Shown in pieces: positions 57,830-64,000 of a stretch of 64,000 nt of DNA. Numbering within the stretch: position 1 is the first letter of the stretch; the number at the start of each line of letters is the position of its first letter. Under the pieces are notes generated by a model. It worked only from the letters and a program-made list of their open reading frames with translations, ran no database searches and had not been told where the DNA came from. Position numbers and translations under genes: made by a program. The stretch comes from Holophagaceae bacterium (GTDB lineage Bacteria; Acidobacteriota; Holophagae; Holophagales; Holophagaceae): positions 868,001-932,000 of the forward strand of contig JADKKO010000004.1 in NCBI GenBank assembly GCA_016720465.1, written 5' to 3'.

Positions 57830-57870
57830 CCCTCTCGACCCTTGGCTCTCGACCCTCGACTCTTAACTCA
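57830..57870. repeat. 7-bp word array ending at the kinase stop codon
   Basis: CTCTCGA, CCCTTGG, CTCTCGA, CCCTCGA, CTCTTAA follow at 7-bp steps up to the TCA that is the reverse-strand stop codon of the NtrY-like kinase. The same words end the deaminase gene at 48523-48556. Confidence 0.8.
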
Positions 57871-59925
57871 CGCCCCCATCCCCTTCGGAAGCTCCACGCT
57901 GAAGCGGCTGCCTTTGGGCAGGGGCTCGAAAAAGGCTTCGCCGCCATGGTCCGTGGCGATCTTCCGCACGATGGCGAGCCCCAGTCCGGACCCCCGCTCC
58001 TTGGTGGAGAAGCTGGGTTCGAAAAGCCGCTCGCGATGGGACTCCTGCACGCCGGGGCCGTCATCCTCGACCTGGATGCGCACGGTGCCGTTCCGGTCCA
58101 TGAGCCCGACCCGGATGGTGCCTGCATCCTCCACCGCGGCCACCGCGTTGTCCACCAGGTTGATGATGGCCCGTTTCACCATGTCCCCGTCCCAGCGCAC
58201 GGGCACCGCGTGGTCCGGCAGTTCCCAGTCCCATAGGATCTTGGGATGGGTGGGGCCGTAGAGCGTGGCGGTCTGGCGGAGCAGGTCGCAGGCATCCACA
58301 TCGCTGGGGTGGGGCGCGGGCAGCCGCGCGAAACGGCTGAAGGCGTCCACCAGCCTCGCCAGGCTCGCGACTTCCGTGAGAATGGTTTCCGCCCCCTGGT
58401 TCACCACCTCCGGATCCAGCCGGTTCTCGCGCACCCGGCGCAGCAAACGCTGGGCGGTGAGCTTGATGGGGGTGAGGGGATTCTTCACCTCATGGGCCAT
58501 GCGGCGGGCCACTTCCTGCCAGGCGGCGCGCTTCTCGGCTTTGGCGAGCAGCGATAGATCCTCCAGCACCGCCAAGGCTCCGCCCCCTTCCAGGGGAGCC
58601 AGGATGGCCCGCACCAGGCGGCCCTCGCCTTCGCCGCCCAGGCGCAGCTCCTCCTGGTGGGCCCGCCCGGATTCCCTCGTCTGCTTGAGAAGGTGGAGCA
58701 GGTGGCCGAAGCGCTGCTGCGTGGCCCACTCCGCCCAGGAATCCCGATCGGGATCGAAGGCCTCGAGGCCCAGCCAGCGCCGGGCGGCCGGATTCACGAG
58801 CCTCAACTGGCCGGCCTGGTCCCAACTGAGCACGCCCACCGGCAGGGCCTCCAGCAGTTGTCCCAGGTAGGCCCGTTGCTGGTCCAGCCGCGCGCTTTGG
58901 GCCTCGATGGCGCCGCGGTTGGATTTCAAATCGGAAGTCATGCGGTTGAAGGTCTGGGCGAGAAAGGCCAATTCATCTTCACCCTCCTCGTTGAGCTGGA
59001 CTTCCAGATCGCCTGTGCCCACGGCCTTCGCGGCTTTGGCCAAGGACCGGATGGGCTCCGACAGGGTCCGCGCGATGGTCAGGCCCGTCCACACCGCGGC
59101 GAACAGCGTGAGCACTGTCAGGAACAGGAACGTGCTTTGAGGCAGGGTTTCCAATACGCCGCGGTTCTTGCTCACCTGGAAGGATTCCGCCGACCGCTTT
59201 TCCATCCGCAGCAACCCGTCGGCCACGGTCCGGGGCACGAAAATCCCTACCACCAGCTGATCTCCGGTCCGTCCGTTGGCCTCCCCTGCGGTCCTCAACA
59301 GCCATCGGCCGTCTTCGGATTCCACGGTCATGGAACCACCTGCGGAGGCGGAGAAGATCGGGCGCTTGATCGTTTCCGGAATCGAGGACCGATCGCCTGC
59401 CTGGATCAAATCCAGGCCTTCCTCGGTTCTCAGCCGGTCCAGGTCCCTGAGGTCCGAGCCGCGCACATGCGCGATGGCGGTGTTCAACCTGGCCTGGACC
59501 TGGGCGTTGAAGGCCTTGGCCGTGGCCTGGCCGTCCTCGACGATCTCCTTCGTTTCAGGCAGGAACCAGCGGTCCAGGTTCTTGCTGATGGCGTTCTGCC
59601 CCACGAAGAACAGGATCAGGCTCGGCACCAGCGTCACGCCGAAGAACGCCAGCACCAGCCGCGTGCGCAGCCGCGCGCCCAGGATGCCCCGGCGGCGTTC
59701 GAAGTAGAGCTTGGCCAGGGAGCGCGCCACGATGAAGAGCAGGATGCCGATGGCCAGCACGTTCAACAGGCCCAGGGACATCAGGGCCCACTTCGAAGGC
59801 GCGTCGATGGCGCCGCTGACGCGCTCGCTCAGCAGCTTGTAGGCCTTGAAGATCATCCAGACCAGCACCGCGAGTCCCGCGGCGGCATAGAGCCGGGTGA
59901 GCTCATGATCCCGTTGGATCTTCAT
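57868..59925 (-). CDS. NtrY-like membrane sensor histidine kinase
   Basis: The 685-residue product has four predicted membrane helices, three of them in the N-terminal 110 residues, and a periplasmic loop with the next helix near 270. HAMP (RTLSEPIRSLAKAAKAVGTG) and PAS (LLEALPVGVLSWDQAG) domains follow, then a HisKA box (RRMAHEVKNPLTPIKL) and a GHKL ATPase (IINLVDNAVAAVED, EDDGPGV, GSGLGLAIVRKIA). The HEVKNPLTPIKL motif is characteristic of NtrY-type kinases, often tied to nitrogen or redox control. No response regulator gene lies beside it. Confidence 0.94.
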   Translation of the reverse strand: MKIQRDHELTRLYAAAGLAVLVWMIFKAYKLLSERVSGAIDAPSKWALMSLGLLNVLAIGILLFIVARSLAKLYFERRRGILGARLRTRLVLAFFGVTLVPSLILFFVGQNAISKNLDRWFLPETKEIVEDGQATAKAFNAQVQARLNTAIAHVRGSDLRDLDRLRTEEGLDLIQAGDRSSIPETIKRPIFSASAGGSMTVESEDGRWLLRTAGEANGRTGDQLVVGIFVPRTVADGLLRMEKRSAESFQVSKNRGVLETLPQSTFLFLTVLTLFAAVWTGLTIARTLSEPIRSLAKAAKAVGTGDLEVQLNEEGEDELAFLAQTFNRMTSDLKSNRGAIEAQSARLDQQRAYLGQLLEALPVGVLSWDQAGQLRLVNPAARRWLGLEAFDPDRDSWAEWATQQRFGHLLHLLKQTRESGRAHQEELRLGGEGEGRLVRAILAPLEGGGALAVLEDLSLLAKAEKRAAWQEVARRMAHEVKNPLTPIKLTAQRLLRRVRENRLDPEVVNQGAETILTEVASLARLVDAFSRFARLPAPHPSDVDACDLLRQTATLYGPTHPKILWDWELPDHAVPVRWDGDMVKRAIINLVDNAVAAVEDAGTIRVGLMDRNGTVRIQVEDDGPGVQESHRERLFEPSFSTKERGSGLGLAIVRKIATDHGGEAFFEPLPKGSRFSVELPKGMGA

Positions 59926-59984
59926 GATCCGGCCCTCATCCGGGACAGCCGTGTATCTTCCTGGTTCCTAATCATGCTGCCAGC

Positions 59985-60407
59985 CTACCCCAGCTTGCGG
60001 TACAGGGCCGCGTCTTCTCCGTTTTTGTAGTAGGCCTTGCGAAGGCCGTCCTGTCTCCAGCCGGCGCTTTCGTACAGGCCGCGGGCCGGAGCATTGGACA
60101 CGCGGACTTCCAGCAGCAGCGTGGCGATGCCCATGCGGTTCAACTCGGCTTCGCAGGCGAGCAGCAGGGTCCGCCCCAGGCCCTGGCCTCGGCGCCCTGG
60201 AGCAACGGCGATGCGGAGCAGTTCCGCCTCCCCCGCCACGGCGTTGACCGCCCAGATGGCGAAGGCTTCCTTCGAGAATCCCCAGGCCTGTTCGTGGCCC
60301 GCGAAATCGCCCCAGGCTTCGCCAAAACTGTTCCGGTCCAATTCCTCCAGCCAGGCTGGAACCCCGGAGCCGGGTCCGAGGCGGAACAGCTCCTGTGGTC
60401 CGCTCAA
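59985..60407 (-). CDS. rimI: Ribosomal-protein-alanine acetyltransferase-like GNAT enzyme
   Basis: The 140-residue GNAT acetyltransferase has the acetyl-CoA motif LRIAVAPGRRGQGLGRTLLL and VSNAPARGLYESAGW, typical of RimI. It probably acetylates S18 N termini. The TTG start at 60407 overlaps the tsaB stop (TTGA), with AGGG upstream. Pairing with tsaB is common in bacteria. Confidence 0.88.
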   Translation of the reverse strand: MSGPQELFRLGPGSGVPAWLEELDRNSFGEAWGDFAGHEQAWGFSKEAFAIWAVNAVAGEAELLRIAVAPGRRGQGLGRTLLLACEAELNRMGIATLLLEVRVSNAPARGLYESAGWRQDGLRKAYYKNGEDAALYRKLG

Positions 60408-61099
60408 CGCGCCCTGCCTTTGCGGAGCGCGTCGTCCAGGTGCGCCGAGGCTTCCGGGAAATTCACTTCCGCATCGGTCTCGCGCAGGTAGAACGGATGG
60501 ATCGGAGCCTCCGGAGGAAGGGCAGGGAGATCTCGGCAAAGCGACACAAGCCCTTCCAACATCGAGGCGCCTTCGTCCTCAAGGCGCAGGGGCGGGCGGG
60601 CCGATGGGGAAAGTTTCGGAAGGAGGCTTGAAGGCGCCCACCATTCCTCGGCGGAGATGAGATCGGGCAGATCCGCCAAAGGCACCTTCCGGGCTTCGTT
60701 CGCAGCTTCGACGCCATTCCATTTCTGGAGGAACACCTCGCTGCGCTGCCCGTCCAGCAGCACCCAGAAGGCTCCCGTGATGCCAGCCTGTTTCAAGGCG
60801 TGGGCGCGCAGCAGGAAGGAGGAGAACCCCCAGGTGGGCAGCCCTGTGAGTGCCAGGCCTTCCGCTGTGGCCACGCCGATGCGGATGCTCGTGAAGCCGC
60901 CAGGGCCCGCGCAGCAGCACACACCTTCCAGATCGGCCGCCGAAGCGCCGGCTTCCCCCATGAGGGCCTCCAGGGAGGGCAGCAGCGAGACGCTATGGCT
61001 GCGTCCGACGCCCACCACCACCCGCCGGGTCCAGGCGCGTTCCCCATCCACCAGCGCCAGGTGGAGGACTTCGGTGGCGGTGTCGAGGCCAAGGATCAT
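60404..61099 (-). CDS. tsaB: tRNA threonylcarbamoyladenosine biosynthesis protein TsaB
   Basis: TsaB is an ASKHA-fold partner of TsaD in making t6A37 of ANN-decoding tRNAs. The 231-residue product has ILGLDTATEVLHLALVDG, GRSHSVSLLPSLEALM and CAGPGGFTSIRIGVATAEGLA. It has lost catalytic ability in known cases and supports TsaD. It overlaps rimI. TsaD itself is not nearby. Confidence 0.94.
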   Translation of the reverse strand: MILGLDTATEVLHLALVDGERAWTRRVVVGVGRSHSVSLLPSLEALMGEAGASAADLEGVCCCAGPGGFTSIRIGVATAEGLALTGLPTWGFSSFLLRAHALKQAGITGAFWVLLDGQRSEVFLQKWNGVEAANEARKVPLADLPDLISAEEWWAPSSLLPKLSPSARPPLRLEDEGASMLEGLVSLCRDLPALPPEAPIHPFYLRETDAEVNFPEASAHLDDALRKGRAR

Positions 61100-61168
61100 G
61101 GGGCGGCTGTCGTCATCGGGTCATGGACATTGGGAGGCATGGGCCATCCTATCGGCAGAGGCGCATCA

Positions 61169-61204
61169 AATGGAAAGGGCGGCCTTCAGGCCGCCCTTTC
61201 CATT
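61169..61204. terminator. Strong hairpin between rpmB and tsaB
   Basis: Perfect 17-bp arms (AATGGAAAGGGCGGCCT and its complement) with a 2-nt loop lie 14 bp after the rpmB stop. There is no T-run on either side, so it may be a pausing or RNA-stability hairpin rather than a classic terminator. Confidence 0.6.
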
Positions 61205-61218
61205 CATGGGAAACGTAC

Positions 61219-61446
61219 TTAAGCGGCTGTGCGCTTGGTGGAATTGTTGAGTCCCCGGGGGGCCTTCACGATCTTGCCCGCCTGCAGGCAGGAGGTGCAG
61301 ATCGTCACCTGCTTGGCCACGCCGTTGACCAGGGCGCGGGCATTCTGAAGGTTGGGATTCCACCGGCGCTTGGTGATGTTGTTGGAATGGGAAACGTTGT
61401 TCCCGAATTGGGGCTTCTTGCCGCAAATCTCGCACTGACGGGACAT
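61219..61446 (-). CDS. rpmB: 50S ribosomal protein L28
   Basis: The 75-residue product starts SRQCEICGKKPQFGNNVSHS, followed by KRRWNPNLQ and ICTSCLQAGKIVK; the CxxC pairs suggest a zinc-bound form. The ATG at 61446 has GAGG six bases upstream. It is divergent from dprA. Confidence 0.95.
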   Translation of the reverse strand: MSRQCEICGKKPQFGNNVSHSNNITKRRWNPNLQNARALVNGVAKQVTICTSCLQAGKIVKAPRGLNNSTKRTAA

Positions 61447-61549
61447 GGGAACCTCGATAAGACAGGACAAACCTTGAAATGGCAAAGCGATGCGCAACAG
61501 AAGGAGTAGTCTACCAACTTCCCCTGTCTTTTCAAGGAAGAATCTCCCT

Positions 61550-62380
61550 TTGAGTCTCCTGGATCCAGCCCGACTTGCGCTTGCCTTCGCCGTGCTGCCC
61601 TGGCTGGAGCGCGACAAGGCGCGTCTCTGGGGGACCCTCCAGAATGGCGGGACAGCCGAACTCGGCCCTGAAGCGGTTTCGCAATTGGAGGCCTTGGACC
61701 TTCCCCGCTTCCGGAGCGAGGCCGCTGAGCGGAAAGGACGCCTCGTGCTGCCAGGAGATGAAGGCTCGGACGCCTTCTTCGAGCCCTTGCCCTATCCCGT
61801 GGCGCTATGGGTCCGTGGCACCCTGCCGCCGCCGGGGCTCCGCATCGCCGTGGTGGGCACCCGCACGCCCAGCCTTCTGGGCCGCGAGCGGGCACGGAAC
61901 TGGAGCCGCCAGTTGACCGAGCAGGGTGTGGGGGTGATTTCCGGCCTGGCCCGGGGCATCGATGGCGCGGCCCATGCGGGCGCTCTCGAGGCTGGCCCCA
62001 CCTGGGGAATCATGGGCTCGGGGCTGGACCACCCCTACCCGAAGGAGCACACGGGCCTCATGGAGCGCATCGTGGATTCCGGGGGAGGGTTGATCACGCC
62101 CTTTCCGCCGGACGCCCTGCCGCTCAAGTGGCACTTCCCCCGGCGCAACTTGCTGCTCGCGGCCTGGAGCCGGGGCGTGCTCGTGGTCGAAGCCAAGCTG
62201 AAAAGCGGCTCGCTGGTCACCGCCAAGCTGGCTCTGGACCTGGGCAAGGAGCTGTGGGTGGTGCCCGGCAGCCCGGAAGATCCGCTGTCCGAGGGGCCGA
62301 ATTCCCTGTTGCGGGAAGGCGCCGCGCGCCTATGCCGCTCACCGGCCGATCTGTTGGAGGATCTGGCGGAATTGGGCTGA
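61550..62380 (+). CDS. dprA: DNA-processing protein DprA
   Basis: DprA loads RecA onto single-stranded DNA taken up in transformation. The 276-residue product has the Rossmann-like core IAVVGTRTPSLLGRERAR, ISGLARGIDGAAHAGAL, FPRRNLLLAAWSRGVLVVE and WVVPGSPEDPL. The TTG start at 61550 has AAGGAAG upstream; an ATG at 61490 lacks such a site. It is followed by topA. Confidence 0.93.
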   Translation: MSLLDPARLALAFAVLPWLERDKARLWGTLQNGGTAELGPEAVSQLEALDLPRFRSEAAERKGRLVLPGDEGSDAFFEPLPYPVALWVRGTLPPPGLRIAVVGTRTPSLLGRERARNWSRQLTEQGVGVISGLARGIDGAAHAGALEAGPTWGIMGSGLDHPYPKEHTGLMERIVDSGGGLITPFPPDALPLKWHFPRRNLLLAAWSRGVLVVEAKLKSGSLVTAKLALDLGKELWVVPGSPEDPLSEGPNSLLREGAARLCRSPADLLEDLAELG

Positions 62381-62389
62381 ATAAAAAAC

Positions 62390-62406
62390 TTCCCCCTACG
62401 GGGGAA
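62390..62406. terminator. Small hairpin after dprA
   Basis: Arms TTCCCCC / GGGGGAA around TAC lie 9 bp after the dprA stop. A T-run exists only on the reverse strand (TTTTTT), so it could pause transcription between dprA and topA or serve a reverse transcript. Confidence 0.45.
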
Positions 62407-62485
62407 AGAAATGCAAATCCCATGCTTGGACTTGACAAGCCTCCAGTCTTTTGTTCCATCATCCAGACCATCCCTGGAGTCTCCT

Positions 62486-64000
62486 TTGACCAAGCTCGTC
62501 ATCGTCGAAAGCCCCTCAAAGGCCAAGACCATCGCTAAATACATTGGCAAGGAGTACACGGTGAAGGCCTCCGTGGGCCATATCCGCGACCTTCCCAAGA
62601 AGCTCGGCGTGGACATCGAGCATGGCTTCCAGGAGGAATACGAAATCTCCCCGGCCAAAGCCAAGGTGGTCGCGGAGCTCCGGGCCTCGGCCAAAGGCGC
62701 CAGTGAATTGATTCTCGCGACCGACCCTGACCGCGAAGGGGAAGCCATTTCCTGGCATCTGCTGGAGGCCATCAAACCCCCGAAATCCCTTCCTGTTTCG
62801 CGGGTGCTGTTCAACGAGATCACACCCGCCGGCATCCAGAAGGCCATGGCCAACCCCACGGTCATCAACAAGAAGCTGGTGGACGCCCAGCGGGCCCGGC
62901 GCGTGCTGGACCGGCTCGTGGGCTACAAGGTGAGCCAGGTGCTCTGGGACAAGGTCCGGCGAGGACTCTCCGCGGGCCGGGTCCAAAGCGTGACGGTGCG
63001 GCTCATCGTGGACCGCGAACGGGAAATCCAGGCCTTCAAGGCAGTGGAATATTGGGTGCTGAAGGGCCGGTTCAGCGCCAAGGTGCCGCCGAATTTCTGG
63101 ATGCGCCTGGTGAAGCTCAGCGGCCAGGCCCTGCAGCTCGGCAACAAGGAGACCAAGCGCCGGGTGGAAAACGAGAAGCAGGCCCACGGCCTCCGGGACC
63201 AGATCCTCAAGGCGCCCTGGAAAGTCACCGGCCTGGAGACCAAGGAAAAGAAGCGCAATCCCGCGCCGCCCTTCACCACGGCGCGCCTCCAGCAGGAGGC
63301 CGCCCAGAAGCTGAAGATGAGCGTCAGCCGGACCATGCAGAACGCCCAGCGGCTCTATGAGGGCCTGGATTTCGGCGAAGGTCCCATCGGCCTCATCACT
63401 TATATGAGGACGGATTCGCCACGGCTGGCGCCCGAAGCCATCGAGGCCGCCCGGGCCTACATCGCGAAGAAATACGGGAAGGAGTATCTGCCGGCCAAGG
63501 CCCGCGTCTATGTCGGCAAGGCCGGCGCCCAGGACGCCCACGAGGCCATCCGCCCCACGGATGTCATGCGGACGCCGGAATCGCTGAGGGAGCACCTGGA
63601 GCCCGACCAGTTCCGCCTGTATTCACTCATCTGGCGGCGCACCATGGCGTCGCAGATGGAAGCGGCCCGCATGGACGAGACCGTGGCGAGCGCCGCCGCG
63701 GCCCTCGAAAACGGCGAGGAAGCCCTGTTCGAAGCCAAGGGCGAGATCGAACGGTTCCCAGGCTGGCTGGCGGTCTACCGCACAGACAAGAAAGAAACGG
63801 ATGCCGAGGCCATCCAGGACGCGACCAAGACCGATGGAGAGGAAGAGGAGGAAAAGGTCGGCCTGCCCCCTCTGGAATTGGGCGAGACGCTGACCCTGCA
63901 GTCACTGGAAACCGACCAGCAGTTCACCAAGCCGCCGGCGCGCTTCAATGAAGCGACGCTCGTCAAGGAACTCGAAGAGGACGGCATCGGCCGCCCCTCG
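62486..64000 (+). CDS. topA: DNA topoisomerase I (5' part; cut by the window end)
   Basis: The 505 visible residues of this type IA topoisomerase, which relaxes negative supercoils, include the Toprim start TKLVIVESPSKAKTIAKYIG, the metal site LATDPDREGEAISWHL and the active tyrosine in GPIGLITYMRTDSPRLAPEA. An acidic insert (DGEEEEEKVGL) is near the end. I start it at TTG 62486, six bases after GGAG. The gene continues beyond base 64000. Confidence 0.96.
   Translation, partial: MTKLVIVESPSKAKTIAKYIGKEYTVKASVGHIRDLPKKLGVDIEHGFQEEYEISPAKAKVVAELRASAKGASELILATDPDREGEAISWHLLEAIKPPKSLPVSRVLFNEITPAGIQKAMANPTVINKKLVDAQRARRVLDRLVGYKVSQVLWDKVRRGLSAGRVQSVTVRLIVDREREIQAFKAVEYWVLKGRFSAKVPPNFWMRLVKLSGQALQLGNKETKRRVENEKQAHGLRDQILKAPWKVTGLETKEKKRNPAPPFTTARLQQEAAQKLKMSVSRTMQNAQRLYEGLDFGEGPIGLITYMRTDSPRLAPEAIEAARAYIAKKYGKEYLPAKARVYVGKAGAQDAHEAIRPTDVMRTPESLREHLEPDQFRLYSLIWRRTMASQMEAARMDETVASAAAALENGEEALFEAKGEIERFPGWLAVYRTDKKETDAEAIQDATKTDGEEEEEKVGLPPLELGETLTLQSLETDQQFTKPPARFNEATLVKELEEDGIGRPS

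Overview
The window is a 64 kb piece of a GC-rich bacterial chromosome, almost fully coding, with both ends inside ordinary chromosome. I infer an Acidobacteriota of the Holophagae type (Geothrix/Holophaga-like). The reasons are the eukaryote-like citrate synthase, an XPB-type helicase, a Ser/Thr kinase, FHA-cyclase and SpoIIE-type signalling genes, cytochrome bd, and frequent GTG/TTG starts. This is an inference from gene content, since no rRNA is present. No phage, plasmid, CRISPR array or transposase gene is visible.

Layout. 0.2-4.9 kb: citrate synthase, a FadL-like outer-membrane protein and a transmembrane Ser/Thr kinase. 4.9-12 kb: transketolase, CTP synthase overlapping arginyl-tRNA synthetase, ribosomal protein S20 and glutamyl-Q-tRNA synthetase. 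12-17.4 kb: a lipoprotein serine hydrolase, a nucleotidyltransferase/partner pair resembling a toxin-antitoxin module, a deoxyhypusine-synthase-like enzyme, a LolA-like protein and a cupin. 17.5-26.4 kb: FHA-GAF-adenylate cyclase, rimO, an ABC exporter, pgpA, a glycosyltransferase and the XPB-like helicase. 26.6-35.3 kb: a 1555-residue secreted propeller/Ig/dockerin protein beside a cohesin-like lipoprotein, then a pair of M16 peptidases. 35.4-42.8 kb: prs, a methyltransferase, an AMP-ligase fragment, rhodanese, cydAB, mog, a DUF6526-like gene and cmk. 42.8-50.1 kb: recQ, clpP, tig, tRNA-Leu, tRNA-Arg, an adenosine-deaminase-family gene and a FYDLN-acid zinc-ribbon protein. 50.2-54 kb: an unknown GAF-like gene and a partner-switching module (STAS, anti-sigma kinase, SpoIIE phosphatase). 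54.1-64 kb: htpX, surE-acyP-apt, a FitAB/VapBC-like toxin-antitoxin pair, an NtrY-like kinase, rimI-tsaB, rpmB, dprA and topA (cut by the window end).

The most unusual content lies between genes. (1) A structured element of about 70 bp occurs four times at three loci (17.4, 48.2 and 55.0 kb). Its arms covary, and each locus lies inside a direct duplication of the neighbouring gene end (32, 67 and 113 bp). (2) Degenerate 7-bp and 9-bp word arrays recur, mostly as inverted pairs around a short spacer. Some run into stop codons, and two have become coding tails of unrelated proteins. (3) Two long hairpins share loop and outer-arm features. (4) 87-bp and 89-bp tandem repeats lie beside a lipoprotein gene and over a gene start. 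Together these suggest active non-coding repeat families acting on gene ends.
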